DNA from: Arenicola marina
Taxonomy: Eukaryota > Annelida > Polychaeta > Arenicolidae
Assembly: GCA_964019135.1 (NCBI GenBank)
Contig: OZ025248.1
Span: 50,399,670-50,463,669, forward strand
Reading direction: 5' to 3'
DNA length: 64,000 bases
A program made the position numbers and the translations under genes. The notes beneath the pieces were generated by a model. The model searched no databases. It was not told where the DNA came from and saw only the letters and a list, made by a program, of their open reading frames with translations. This document shows, piece after piece, positions 33,192 to 47,600 of this stretch; position 1 is the first letter of the stretch, and every line of letters begins with the position of its first letter.

Positions 33192-33857
33192 GATGTCTCT
33201 TTAAAAAAGGTATGTATATATATATACATAGATCTATATTGGAAAAAACAATTATCAATTGTTGATTTCACCAATTATGCACATCGTCTGAAAAATAATA
33301 AAGAGGGGTACGTACTCCTTAAACATGCATGGTGGATCACCGGCAGTTTGGGGATTGTTCCAACCTGACCCCATTGCATGAACATAGCCAACATTGGAAA
33401 TAAGAGTAACGTACTAGCTAATTATTGTGGTAGAGTTTATAGAAATACATTAAAAATAACGCTAAAAATGTCAATCATTTTTTTCATATTCATCGCTGTA
33501 ATTTAATGGTGTATTTGAAGGTAATTGTGATTTCTGCACGGCGTCGTAGCTTATCTCACCTTGCAGTCCCACTGTCCTCTCTGTTGCTCTAATATATGTA
33601 GATAATAATGTTCTAATTTTGAAGATTTCAACTCTTGAGAATTGTCATCAAGGAAAACAGTTTTGACTTATCGCGAAAGGCGTATTGAGTGGAGAGGGAG
33701 ACGCGTTTGGGTCAAATTTGTCCATTCTGTGAACCCGATACAATTTTAATCAAAGAAGGGTGATTATAGACTGTACATCGCATAGCGTGATCGAGAACGC
33801 TTTGGGGAAAAATATGTCGGTCACTGTGTCCTGTTGCCAAATTGAAATGTCAAATAT
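33192..33857. other. Intergenic stretch, nothing firm
   Basis: AT-rich, with a short (TA)n near 33214-33224. A minus-strand frame near 33300-33400 looked faintly coding but lacks good splice signals and is not called. Confidence 0.45.
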
Positions 33858-35303
33858 TGAGTGAGGCTTATAACATAGCGGCGGTACGGTAACCCGGGGT
33901 TTGGTGGCGAGACGGGACTATGTCGGTCAGTACCAGGCTCTGAGTGAGCCTTATAACATAGCGGCGGTACGGTAACCCGGGGTTTGGTGATGAGACGGGT
34001 CCATGTCTGCCAGTACCAGGCTCTGAGTGAGGCTTATAACATAGCGGCGGTACAGTAACCCGGGGTTTGGTGGCGAGACGGGACCACATAGGTCAGTACC
34101 AGGTTCTGAGTGAGCCTTATAACATAGCGGCGGTACGGTAACCCGGGGTTTGGTGAGAAGACGGGACTATAATTGTCAGTACTAGGCTCTGAGTGAGCCT
34201 TATAACATTGCGGCGGTACGGTAACCCGGGGTTTGGTGGCGAGACGGGACCACATCAGTCAGTACCAGGCTCTGAGTGAGCCTTAGAACATAGCGGCGGT
34301 ACGGTAACCCGGGGTTTGGTGATGAGACGGGTCCATGTCTGCCAGTACCAGGCTCTGAGTGAGGCTTATAACATAGCGGCGGTACAGTAACCCGGGGTTT
34401 GGTGGCGAGACGGGACCACATAGGTCAGTACCAGGTTCTGAGTGAGCCTTATAACATAGCGGCGGTACGGTAACCCGGGGTTTGGTGAGAAGACGGGACT
34501 ATAATTGTCAGTACTAGGCTCTGAGTGAGCCTTATAACATTGCGGCGGTACGGTAACCCGGGGTTTGGTGGCGAGACGGGACCACATCAGTCAGTACCAG
34601 GCTCTGAGTGAGCCTTAGAACATAGCGGCGGTACGGTAACCCGGGGCTTGGTGGCGAGACGGGACCATGTCTGCCAGTACCAGGCTCTGAGTGAGCCTTA
34701 GAACATAGCGGCGGTACGGTAACCCGGGGTTTGGTGGCGAGACGGGACCATGTCTGCCAGTACCAGGCTCTGAGTGAGGCTTATAACATAGCGGCGGTAC
34801 GGTAACCCGGGGTTTGGTGGCGAGACGGGACCATGTCTGTCAGTACCAGGGTCTGAGTGAGCCTTATAACATAGCGGCGGTACGGTAACCCGGGGTTTGG
34901 TGGCGAGACGGGACCACATAGGTCAGTACCAGGGTCTGAGTGAGGCTTATAACATAGCGGCGGTACGGTAACCCGGGGTTTGGTGGCGAGACGAGACCAC
35001 ATAGGTCAGTACCAGGCTCTGAGTGAGGCTTATAACATTGCGGCGGTACGGTAACCCGGGGTTTGGTGACGAGACGGGACCACATAGGTCAGTACCAGGG
35101 TCTGAGTGAGGCTTATAACATAGCGGCGGTACGGTAACCCGGGGTTTGGTGGCGAGACGGGACCACATAGGTCAGTACCAGGGTCTGAGCGAGGCTTATA
35201 ACATAGCGGCGGTACGGTAACCCGGGGTGGATAGACGGGACTATGTCTGTCAGTACAAGCTAGGCTCTGAGTGAGGCTGATAACATAGCGACGGAGCGGT
35301 AAC
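33858..35303. repeat. Minisatellite with an 83-bp unit (about 17 copies)
   Basis: Each unit carries TTATAACATAGCGGCGGTAC, then GGTAACCCGGGGTTTGGTGG, then a variable middle and CAGTACCAGGCTCTGAGTGA. A four-unit block of 332 bp is repeated (about 34087-34418 and 34419-34750), marked by the ATAATTGTCAGTACTAGG and CATTGCGGCGG variants. Open 73-codon minus-strand frames spaced 83 bp apart are by-products of the repeat. Confidence 0.95.
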
Positions 35304-36608
35304 CCACAAATTGTCAATTGAATCCACAAAATATAGTTTGTCGCCCTATTGCCAGGGCTAAATAAAATTTAATAGAGGACTTACAAACATTAGCGAATTT
35401 CTTTTCGATATATCTCATTCGACGACGCCATCATTGGCAAACTGTTGACTAAACCTAGAGGTGTCGATCCTTATACAACAGATTATGACTGAACTCTTAG
35501 GGAAACAAATCATAAATACTTCTTGAGTTAACGCTGTGCAGCAAGCAAGTGAATGAAAGGCAATAGTTATTGTTAAAATTGACGTTATTTGAATATGAAG
35601 CTTGCGTATTTGAATTGTGTTTTTAGATGTTATGGAATGGCCACAGCACAAAAAAAACATGCATTAACATTTACCTTCCGATTTCCCAAAAGTCAAGAGT
35701 TTTGCATGATACAAGAAATCACTAAATATCATCACATATCCTTCAATCTTTATTGAAGATATACAGTGCGGCAATCTTACGATCTACTGATGGACGTGAT
35801 TTCCAGCATCAATCTCACAGACAAACTTTTATCAGTTTCACACCTAATCCCATTCAGCGATAGGAAACTGATTAGCAATTAAAAGTTATTACATGTACTT
35901 GGTATCAATAGATAATAAAGAACGTGATAAGATTATATAATGTTAAAAAAATAGTACACCGCTTTTAAAATTGGATAAAACTAAAACTTTGATGGTAATC
36001 TTTAAGGGTAATTTTTGAAATACATCAAAAAATGATTAATCTTTGCCAGAAAACGGATAAAACCATCTATGTGATAAACAAATAAAATAAAAAAAAAACG
36101 TCCAACATTCCTTAAAAGCAAAAGTATACGACGGCATCTGCGTTTACAATAGTTGAATCTTGAATCTAAGTTCAAATCACTGGTACGGTATAATCCAATG
36201 ATGTGAAATATAAATAATAAAGTTATCACAGGTACGTCCTATATACCTTGCAAAAATGCGACACATTAAATATTAATCCTGTTTGCATCTAAATTATGTA
36301 TCACAGTATCATATCATAACGCTTGGAAACTAAAACGTTCGGAGATCTCTACGGAGATATACGTACCTGTATATATGCTGCTAGTAACAGACAAATATTT
36401 GGGCCCGTACGTGACACTAAAACGATTACACAGTTTGATACAACTGATTTGTGAAGCACTCTTGGACAAAACATTAATATCAACTCCACAATATAAAGAA
36501 CTTGAAGACATGAGACAGGTCAGCAGCAGTTCTTCGCGTTACCGAAGGTCCATTTTTCTGTCTGAATCACAGTCTTGCTGCTGTAAATAGTATCGCAGAA
36601 CACAAGTG
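35304..36608. other. Region downstream of UBXN11 (3' UTR and intergenic)
   Basis: AT-rich. It probably includes the UBXN11 3' UTR; a minus-strand AATAAA lies at 35749-35754. A plus-strand frame at 36375-36590 has no recognised domain. Confidence 0.4.
35675..35747 (-). CDS. Possible coding exon of an unrecognised gene
   Basis: A 73-bp minus-strand segment reads IEGYVMIFSDFLYHAKLLTF and then GKSE, ending at a GTAAAT donor. The would-be acceptor (AATAAAG) is weak and coincides with a polyadenylation-like signal, so this may be UBXN11 3' UTR. The exit phase fits the candidate exon at 30485-30575. Confidence 0.25.
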
Positions 36609-38585
36609 TTAACATTGTTTCGATGGTCTTAACTGCAATGTTGCATTCGGACATAAACCCAGATCTCGAAGAGATAATGCGTCATCGTCTAATACTCGAC
36701 TGGGAAATGTGGACATAATCTGATAGGGTGGAGACTTCTTTGACCTGCAAGAGAAAGTTTGAACATTTAATTAGCCATGTGAAGAACAACATATGTTCGT
36801 ATTTCTTGACCAATTTATTGTGAAACAAGCTTAACGAACCAAGTTTAAAATAAACTAGAATAATAGAAACAGTTAATTCATAACAAACTTTATTGAAAGC
36901 ACCGTGTAAGCACAGTGTAAATACAAGGCGTTCCTTGGTAACGACATGTTTATTGAAACTTTACACCTGTATTTAATCTAAGAAAACTAACGACCACAAT
37001 TACTGGCACTTCACACACTGAGCAGACTCGGTATTACTAATTTCTGAGTCGACAATCACAACAACTGAAGACAACCACACACCTCTGGCCATTCAGGTAT
37101 TGTCTCACAGTGACCATTGTATCAGTCGCCTTCATCTTCAAGATGTACGTGTGATCTCGATTTTCGGATAGAATCCGTAAAGTGGTTACATCTTTAGTCG
37201 GCGTTTGTCGTCCACTGCGGTCGCCCTCCATTCTGTATATGCAAGGCATTTAAATTGTCATCAACACCTAAGATAGCTTAAATATTGGCACTGACAGACC
37301 GCTTGATTACATATCACGTATAGCTAGCATATTTGCTGATCGATGTCCACGCCTCCAATAGTCATTGTCTAGGTCTCCTGCCATCATATCAGCCCATATC
37401 TGAACATTATCTCACCATAGGAGCTAGGCGTATAATATATGATATAGCTGTGGCCTAGCCATGAACGCGAGAAGCTTCATGGTGAGGGCGGAAATCGTAG
37501 GCAAGTTGGATAACACTAAACCCTAGCTTTGCTTTATTTTCGGCCTGAAAATACAGGTAAAGGCACTTAAAAGTGCGAGACTTTCGTATACCCTAAATTA
37601 TCGGGAACTTACCTCGCTTTCATATCCAGCACAGTCTCTGTCTCAACCACTGTCACCTGCTTTTCACTTTGTTCACCCTGGAGAGTAGCCCAAAATACAG
37701 CAAAAAACAAATGGGGGAGGGGTAAACAATCACAATGTATATGGTTCTGTACTTAATTCAACGTTGGCATTTGATTTCACAGGCTCGGTCTTCTATTATT
37801 ACTATTATTTGTACAGTTATCGAGACAGCTATTTGTTTATTACTTTATATGGTATCATATCGTTAGTAACTACATGAAAATGAACAACATTTTGCCATCG
37901 CGGATAAGGTGCGAATGTGGCCCATAGCAATGTCTGAATCAACCTTAAATGAGTTAAATAAGATAATACCAACATTATCTCTTACCGAAACTTGAAGAAT
38001 GTGCCCGATTCCGCTTCTAATATCGATGACTTTTCCCTGTTTGATTACATTTGCTGGTAGCTTGTTCAGAAACTGGCCAACACCAATACGTTTACCTGTA
38101 AATGTGATAAATTACATTTTGCATCACCATTAAAATCGTCATAATGAGTACTTCAATATCCAGTATTTAGACCCATTAATTTGTGAGTGCACTGCACTGA
38201 AATCCAAGACAGAAAACAACTGCGCAATACCATGATGCGTACCACCAACAAATAAAACGTGCTGAGCAGAAAAATATCAAAGGCGCGCGACAAAAATACT
38301 TCCCGTGCAGATTAACATTGTAGATGTGCTTGATTCAAAGTCTTACCCGGCCGTTGACTGGTTTCATTCTGGTGCTGAGCAGGCTCAGTGTGGTCCTGCA
38401 CGGAAGACGGTACTAGCCGAGACGGCTTTGAATCGCCGCCAAGTGCAACTCCGGGACCTTGAAATATCTTACTCCGGTCATCTTTGAAGTGCACGTCGCG
38501 TCTGTCTGTCACCTAAAAAATTACAATAACACACGCCCGATAAGACAGCAGCTGCAAGTCGGTTGGAGGACACAATCGGTAATAC

Positions 38586-38616
<31 letters not shown>

Positions 38617-41600
38617 TGGAGGCGCACGTTGCATGCCGAACTGATACATTTATAATGATTTCCTCTCTGTCGATAGTTTTTTGACAATACTAATTACTAA
38701 AAAAGTAAAAACAAAAATTTTAAGGACTGAAAAGAAATAAGATTTACCAAGTTTGCACAAAAAACCGTCAGATACTCTTATTCATATAAAGACGCCATTT
38801 CATTCTATGAATTGAATTTCAGCAATCCACTGTCAATAATATGACAAGCTGAAGTGTCACCGTGATTACGACGCCGTCTGGATACTTGTGTTGCAGTTCC
38901 GAAGGAAAGAATCCGTCCATGAAGTCCTGGACACAAGCCTGCGTACTCGCATCAGTGAAGGGCCTGAAGGGCCCCTCAAACATGAATATGCCGTTGGCAA
39001 AGAGCGTCAAAGGAATATCCTCGTTCATCTGGAAATGATCATGGACAATGGCATTGACTGGTCAAATATACATGTACACGTATATAACACACAGCTGTTT
39101 ACACAATGTGGGTCAGCCTAAGAAAATAAAAATACCAACATATGTATCAACGTTTGGTAAAGGCGGCAAATATTTAGGTAGAACTTATTTAATTATAACT
39201 ATGTTGGTCAATTTAGTTAAAGCAATAATGAAGAATTAAGCTGATGTTCGGAATAATGAAATATTCATTACTCTTACACAGAAGCGTTTGACACACGATT
39301 TCGAAATTTTATAATGTGAACTGCGCGGTCCCTTTGAGCCTGAGCTGTTACGTGTTACCAGCAGGGGAAACGTTACTGACCCTGAGCCGTTACGTGTTAC
39401 CAGCAGGGGAAACGTTACTGACCCTGAGCCATTATGTGTTCACCAGCAGGGGAAACGTTACTGACCCTGAGCCATTATGTGTTCACCAGCAGGGGAAACG
39501 TTACTGACCCTGAGCCGTTACGTGTTACCAGCAGGGGAAACGTTACTGACCTTGAGCCATTATGTGCTCACCAGCAGGGGAAACGTTACTGACCCTGAGC
39601 CGTTACGTGTTACCAGCAGGGGAAACGTTACTGACCCTGAGCCGTTATGTGTTCACCAGCAGGGGAAACGTTACTGACCCTGAGCCATTATGTGTTCACC
39701 AGCAGGGGAAACGTTACTGACCCTGAGCCGTTACGTGTTACCAGCAGGGGAAACGTTACTGACCCTGAGCCGTTATGTGTTCACCAGCAGGGGAAACGTT
39801 ACTGACCCTGAGCCATTATGTGTTCACCAGCAGGGGAAACGTTACTGACCCTGAGCCGTTACGTGTTACCAGCAGGGGAAACGTTACTGACCCTGAGCCG
39901 TTATGTGTTCACCAGCAGGGGAAACGTTACTGAGCCTGAGTCGTTATGTGTTCACCAGCACGGGAAACGATACTGACCCTGAGCCGTTATGTGTTCACCA
40001 GCAGGGGAAACGTTACTGACCCTGAGCCATTATCTGTTCACCAGCAGGGGAAACGTTACTGACCCTGAGCCATTATCTGTTCACCAGCAGGGGAAACGTT
40101 ACTGACCCTGAGCCATTATCTGTTCACCAGCAGGGGAAACGTTACTGACCCTGAGCCATTATCTGTTCACCAGCAGGGGAAACGTTAATGACCCTGAGCC
40201 ATTATCTGTTCACCAGCAGGGGAAACGTTACTGACCCTGAGCCGTTATGTGTTCACCAGCAGGGGAAACGTTACTGACCCTTAACCATTATGTGTTCACC
40301 AGCAGGGGAAACGTTACTGACCCCGAGCCGTTATGTGTTCACCAGCAGGGGAAACGTTACTGACCCTGAGTCGTTATGTGTTCACCAGCAGGGGAAACGT
40401 TACTGACCCTGAGCCGTTATGTGTTCACCAGCAGGGGAAACGTTACTGACCCTGAGTCATTATGTGTTCACCAGCAGGGGAAACGTTACTGACCCTGAGC
40501 CGTTATGTGTTCACCAGCAGGGGAAACGTTACTGACCCTGAGCCGTTATGTGTTCACCAACAGGGGAAACGTTACTGACCCTGAGTCATTATGTGTTCAC
40601 CAGCAGGGGAAACGTTACTGACCCTGAGCCGTTATGTGTTCACCAGCAGGGGAAACGTTACTGACCCTGAGCCGTTATGTGTTCACCAGCAGGGGAAACG
40701 TTAGACCCGGAGTCGTTATGTGTTCACCAGCAGGGGAAACCTTACTGACCCTGAGCCGTTATGTGTTCACCAGCAGGGGAAACGTTACTGACCCTGAGCC
40801 GTTATCTGTTCACCAGCAGGGGAAACGTTACTGACCCTGAGCCATTATCTGTTCACCAGCAGGGGAAAAGTTACTGACCCTGAGCCGTTATGTGTTCAAC
40901 AGCAGGGGAAACGTTACTGACCCGGAGTCATTATGTGTTCACCAGCAGGGGAAACGTTACTGACCCTGAGCCGTTATGTGTTCACCAGCAGGGGAAACGT
41001 TACTGACCCTGAGCCGTTATGTGTTCACCAGCAGGGGAAACGTTAGACCCGGAGTCGTTATGTGTTCACCAGCAGGGGAAACCTTACTGACCCTGAGCCG
41101 TTATGTGTTCACCAGCAGGGGAAACGTTACTGACCCTGAGCCGTTATTTGTTCACCAGCAGGGGAAAAGTTACTGACCCTGAGCCGTTATGTGTTCACCA
41201 GCAGGGGAAACGTTACTGACCCGGAGTCTCGCCCCGTCAACGGTGTGGTGTATGTGAGACATTCCCTCCCCGGCCAGCACGTTTAGTTCTTTTATATTCT
41301 CCACTATGAGGTCGTAATCCACCTTTAGCGGAGAATCGTCGACAACCGACTCGGCTAGATAAAATAAGAAAATGCAAACATCAGACAGTTCGTGCGAATA
41401 CAAATAAATAGTTACTCATTACATGTTAGTTACAACATTCGTACGAGCCACAGTATAATTTTTTGCACTTAGCTTGGTTTCATCGCTGAGTTGTCTCTAC
41501 TCGCAAATATATACCACGAATACTGCCTTTCTGTCGCTTTAAAATGGACCAAAAAAAATATATATATTGGAATTAATATGTTGAAAGTACCTTCGGATCT

Positions 41601-44600
41601 AGAGGGTGGACTTTTTTTTTATCTGAACAAGGCAACGCGACAACATCAGCCCGTTTGCTGCAAGAATGGATTGGTATTGCATATAGACCACATTTGAGCT
41701 AAACACAGCCAATAAATCAGTCCCTGTCACAATGAGACAAAAGGACAAAATGGTCTGTGGCTTTATTTCTATAATTTACCTGGACGCCAAGACTTATTCC
41801 CCGAATTTTCTGTCACGTGCACAGCATTATGACCTTGGGAATGTTCTGACGCTCCGTCCTCATCAGACGCACCGATCCATACCATGCCGTAATCACTTAA
41901 AAATGTCTGAAAGCAATAACAACAGAACATAGTGTTTTAAAATCGGGCAACACCCACGTATCAGTATGGTGAATAAAATCCCCGTCAAATTCAATTCTCT
42001 TTTAATTAACTGTTAGACGGTTCAAATAGGGGACAATCAACTTGTATTACTTTATTGCCGTGTCCGTACCTCGTTTAGCACAATGCTGCCGCCCAGTGGG
42101 TGAGTCGGTCAGTCATCTAAACGTTGGAGACATACATTTTTGTTGCCAAGTGTTTACTCAAGCAGCATATCGGGGACGGAGGGCGGGGGAGGGGGGTGGT
42201 AACATACACGCCAACCCTATCGCTTTACGCGGTAGACTACCGCTTTTTGAAGACTTCTACCGCCTACCGCTTTTAAGATTATTCCTACCGCATTGCAAAA
42301 TGTTCAGTTACAAGAAAACTGGGATGCGGTTTTCCGCATAACGCAGTCAAATTACTCCCCAGAATGCAGGAGAAGGCACCATTTAGCACCATTTTTGAAA
42401 ATGTTCTTGGGGGGGGCATGCCTCCAGACCCCCCTAGCGGCGCGCGCGACTGCGTCGCACGCAGATCTACCACTTTTCATTCAAAATAGGTTGGCATGTA
42501 TGTGGTAATGAAATGGACACGTTGATAATTCATCGATACAAATATATATCAACCTACCTCCATTTCATGGACATGTCGCTGCAATTGGAGACATTTGTTC
42601 TGCAGGTCATGAACGTGGTTTGCATCATAGTCACCTGCAATTTCATAAAGTTTAGAGCTTTAGGCCAGCTTCTGGGTAAATCAATTTTCAAAATTAACAG
42701 AACATACCGACATAAAAGGAAAGTTTGATGCAAGCTAAGTGATTGCGCAAATTACGAACAAAGTTACACGTAACTGAGTTACACGTAACTGAGTTACAGG
42801 TAACTGAGTTTGTAATTGAGTTTGTAACTGAGTTGTTTTGTAATTGAGTTACAAATCAAAAGAAATAGCATGAATGCCTGTGTCAGGCGTACAGCGCACC
42901 CGCTCTTCAAAGGGGAATCTACATTTACGTCACGAAACGTCGAATGATCGCCTCTGACTATTTCTAGATGTTGGGAGGCCGCTAATGGAATAATGGCCAA
43001 TTTTTTTTATATTATTGCTCCACTATAGAACAACAGGTATTCTAATTTTATGGCGTAATATATTGGGAGGAATATCTTGAATATCCCATTGGTTCTAGGA
43101 GCTAGACTTTTTTTATCTGAACAAGGCAACGTACAACAAACCGTCCGTTTGCTAGAATGACGGATTTGTATTGCATATAGGCCACCTTTGAGCTAAACAG
43201 AGCCAAGGAATTAGTCACTGTCACAACGAGACGAAAGGATGAAATGGTCTACCGCCTGTTAGAAAACAATGCTATTCACCATATAGACAGCAGGCATGGG
43301 GTGATTACATTGTAAATGTAATCGATTACGATTACAAGTAATCGATTACGATTACAAGTAATCTTGATTACAATCATGATTACTTTCTGCGTGTTTTCTT
43401 AATGGGCTCTGAACTAGGCCTTTAAGTAGATATTTCAACAAACAGTGAATATTGGAATAGCGAGGCCACACATATTTGATGGGAACGAGTTCAGATGCAG
43501 GCAATTTAATTACCAGCAGTTTGTATGAATACTAGGCAGCTTGGTTGGAAGAGCGGCGGATTTCTGATCATAGGGCTGTGCATTTAATTCCCGACGGGGG
43601 CAATTGTTGAGGGCATTTAATAAGGGTTACAACCCACGGTAATCACTTGGTGAAGAAGAACCCTCGATCATAATATGTCATTTTAAATAATCTTAATTAA
43701 TCAAATCATAACTATAAAAGTTATTATATTAATTATATTCAATAGTAACTTTGTAAAAACACACATTATATATTTGTTTATACAGATCCACTGGGTTTAT
43801 TTTTATCTTCCTTAGAAGGTGGTATGGTGCGTAACACAACTTATGGCCTCTATGTAAAATGGCAGGTAATAGAGGAAACCACAATGCTATAGGTTGGTTG
43901 GTTATTCAGGACGCTTTAACCACTTTTGGTCATATTGCGTCAATGGGAGAAGGAAGGGAGAGTGGAGCCATGTCCCCGGGGGTAACCCCCTACTCTTTAC
44001 GAAGAAAGACATGGAATCTTTATCCTGCGACTACACAGACATGGCCACAGCAGGGCTCGAACCACCGACCCTCTCAGGTGACCATGAGCACTCAATGCGA
44101 GCGCTCTAGCCCACTGAGCTGTCGCGCCGGCCCCAAATGCTATAGGACACGGGGGGTATCTATACCATACGTTGCCGCGCCCCAGTACTGAACCCAGTCA
44201 AGTTCGTTTTATAACAACACCTCTTCCAATCCATCTATACATAGAACAATAACACAAGCATCTATCACCATTCCATCAACCCCCCACCCACCCACTCCCA
44301 ATAACAACAGGTGGCTCTGGACCATCCCTAGTTATCCAAAGCAAACAAGATAAGTATGGAATTAGATGGGGGTCTACTTTCGGTTACCCAGCCAGCTTAA
44401 TTGTTATGTCTGGTTATGTGTCGGATGGGGCAGGAAGGACCCGAAGGCTAAGGGGTGGTTGGGAGGGGGGGGGTGGCGTCTCTACAGTAGGACTGCAGTG
44501 GCCAGTTTCCACTTATGATACTGACAAGTGTGAAGCTCAATTTGGAGACTAAAACAGCCTGAGTGAACATTGTGAAGTAATCATCAAAAGTAATAATGAT

Positions 44601-47600
44601 TACGATTCCATTAGCAATGTAATCAATTACGATTACGATTACATTGCTTTTAAAACCAATGTAATCGACTACGATTACGATTACATGGAAAATGTAATCG
44701 ATTACAATCGATTACGATTATCCCATATCTGATAGACAGCAGTGTGTCTTCACTTAAAGGGAGCCGTCAGCCTGGTCTCTAACGTTGCTAGACCGATTCT
44801 TATAATACCCAAGTGTCTATCCTCCAAATTACAGAATTTTCCGTCCTATCGGTAGCATCAGAAATTTAGAAGTGATCGGCCACGATTTCGCCGCTTAACA
44901 AGGTGGCAGCCGTTTTTGGAGGTGTGTCCGCGATTGGCCAATCAGGAGGCGATGCTTTAATTAAATTAAAACCGGAAGTGACGCATTAAGTGACAATGAG
45001 AGCACGTGTTCATCACAAATATAAATAGCTGCGATTCTAATTATTGGTTCTTTACGAAGACAATCGCTGCAAGCCCTATCCATGAAACACTAGTGCACTG
45101 CGCGGCTTGGAACGGCCTCTATTGCCTCCACTTTTAAGAGTTTTTCACGCGAGATAACTTCCAGTTATAACGCAAGACGGCGCCACATGAAGGGTCACAA
45201 TATACAGCATAATGGCGCGCTGCTCGACATAGATGGGGTCGGGTTGCCTTAATTGTTTTCTCCTCACTAGTCGGCCACAACGAAGCATTAACACTCGCCA
45301 ATTTAAATTGAATATGTAAACTTACGGTGCAGATCGCGCTTAGATTAGGTTTTACACCCGCTTTAAGCAACATAGGTAATTTCAATATCTCTCGATATGT
45401 GATACCAAAACGCTTGAACAGAATCTGTCGGTATGTGAAAAATCGGTTTAATAAGAACAACGAGCGCGAATATCTTGATAAAATAAGTGTAACGAACCTT
45501 TTGCATCTCGCAGTATGACGACCTTTTCTTCTAGAATTCTAATCGCTTTGTCCTGAAAACGCAATTAAATGAGATAGATAAGAAATGTTTCCAGGTAGGA
45601 TTACCTGATACAGAACATTGTAAAGAAGTATCATAATAAACAATCAAACTTATCAAACGATTCAGTCACGTTTTTCATGTACCTTTTCAGAGATTTCCCT
45701 AGCTTGAAACTGAATCCTCTGCTCTAAGACGCTGAGACGCGTCATCATCAGACTCATCAGGTCGGCGTCACTGGGACCTGTCCGGCGAATTAGTCATCAT
45801 TTAACGTTAGAAAGAAACCCATTTAATACAGTGTCAATGTGGAATATGGCGTTTTTGTATAGTACCCAAGAAGGACATTCTTATCTTTAAGAAGTTAGAA
45901 AGTTCGCCATTGTAACATTATCAGTTGTACTTTACAAGCGATGCGTTCGATATTCACTTCCTATGTAAGTATTGCATTAACTGTATTTGAATGGTGCTTT
46001 ATACCTGTTTTAGGCATTTTACCGGCCTTCATCTTCACGTCTTTCAGTTTGGAAGCCGCCATGTCGCCAGTGATCTCTTCCAATAGCTTAGATTCATCAG
46101 CTTGGGAGAATACAAGTTCACAAATGACAAGTTCACAAATGGATACGGCAATCCAGTAAGTTTGTTCGTCATTGGAAGACACAGAATTATATTGTTCAGA
46201 TCGTTTCGTAAGTAATAAAAAGACGGTAGTTGCTAAATGACGTTTACTCCGTCAGCAAAATCAATCAAGTAATAAATCTATCTCTGGCGAGAACAAACAT
46301 GTATATACTTATTCAGGACAACAAGAACATGCGTCTCACTTAGGGAAAATCGTTCTGTTAATAGCCACCCTGTCATCCCTAATTCCAAAATGAAATACGT
46401 ACCCCACACTCCTGGCTATGTTGGTACATACCGGAATATTCTGTGTAACGGAATGGTACATTTCTTCTTGCTCCATTCCTGAAATAAAATATAAAATACA
46501 GTTCCATGGACAAAAAAAGACAACCATGACAGCAGTTCATGGATCATCGTGTAGTGTCCGGCGTGACATGTGCGGGACGGGGTGGAGGCTGATCATCTCA
46601 CCACCAGCCACTAAGCCCCTGCTCTCTGATTGGCTGGCTCCACAGAGCCAGAGATCGGGTTGCACTGTCGCCCGGACCTGGGCTCCCGGGGTGATCGCCG
46701 TAATTAGGAGACGAGGGAACCAGAGACTACCGATAAATATATATATCAGTTCAGTTTTCGTAGGTTAGAAATAGTTTACCGGTGGAAGTTATCAACGAAT
46801 CTTGCTACGTGTTAAGATGTTGAAGCCAAGATTCTATGCCTATGGCCGCGCTGAGACAATTAAGGCAATGCAAAAATGTCCAGGATCGCGAGCTAAGACA
46901 ACACAGTGAAAAGTGTCCCTCGTCGCGAGCCAAGACAAGGAAGTCAAAGATTGTCTATGGCCGCGATCTAAGACAAGGAAATGACAGAGTGTCTACGGCC
47001 GCAAGCTGAGACAAGGCAATGCAAAAGTGTCCATGGTCGCAAAACAAGACAAAGCAGTGAACAAACTGTCCATGGCTGCGAGCCAAGACAAGGCAGTAAA
47101 AAACTGTCCAAGGCTGCGAGCTAAGACAAGGCAGTGAAAAAGTGTCCCTCGTCGCGAGCCAACACAAGGAATTAAGTCAAAGATTGTCTATGGCCGCGAG
47201 CTAAGACAAGGAAGTGACAAAGTGACCATGATCACGAGCTGATACAAAGCAATACAAAAGGGTCCATGGTTACAAAGCAGTGAAAAAGTGACCCTCGTCG
47301 CAAACACGTCTCCATGGCTGCGAGCTCAGACAACGCAGTGAAAAAGTGTCCATGGCTGCGAGCCAAGACAAGGCAGTGAAAGTGTCCATGGCTGCATGCG
47401 AGCCAAGACAAGGCAGTGAAAAAGTGTCCATGGCTGCGAGCCAAGACAAGGCAGAGAAAGTGTCCATGGCTACATGCGAGCCAAGACAAGGTAGTGAAAA
47501 AGTGTCCATGGCTGCGAGCCAAGATAAGGCAGTGAAAAAGTGTCCATGGCTGCGAGCCAAGGCAAGGCAGTGAAAGTGTCCATGGCTGCGAGCCAAGACA

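Noticed and set aside
33868-35329. Series of 73-codon minus-strand frames at 83-bp intervals
   Set aside because: They repeat exactly with the array period and are by-products of the 83-bp unit.
36375-36590. 71-codon plus-strand frame opposite the end of UBXN11
   Set aside because: Looks mildly coding but has no family match and lies in the likely UBXN11 3' UTR region; insufficient support.
43538-43605. Second tRNA-like stretch (TTGGTTGGAAGAGCGGCGG ... AATTCCCGAC)
   Set aside because: It resembles A and B boxes, but the B box is degenerate and no boundaries or cloverleaf could be supported.
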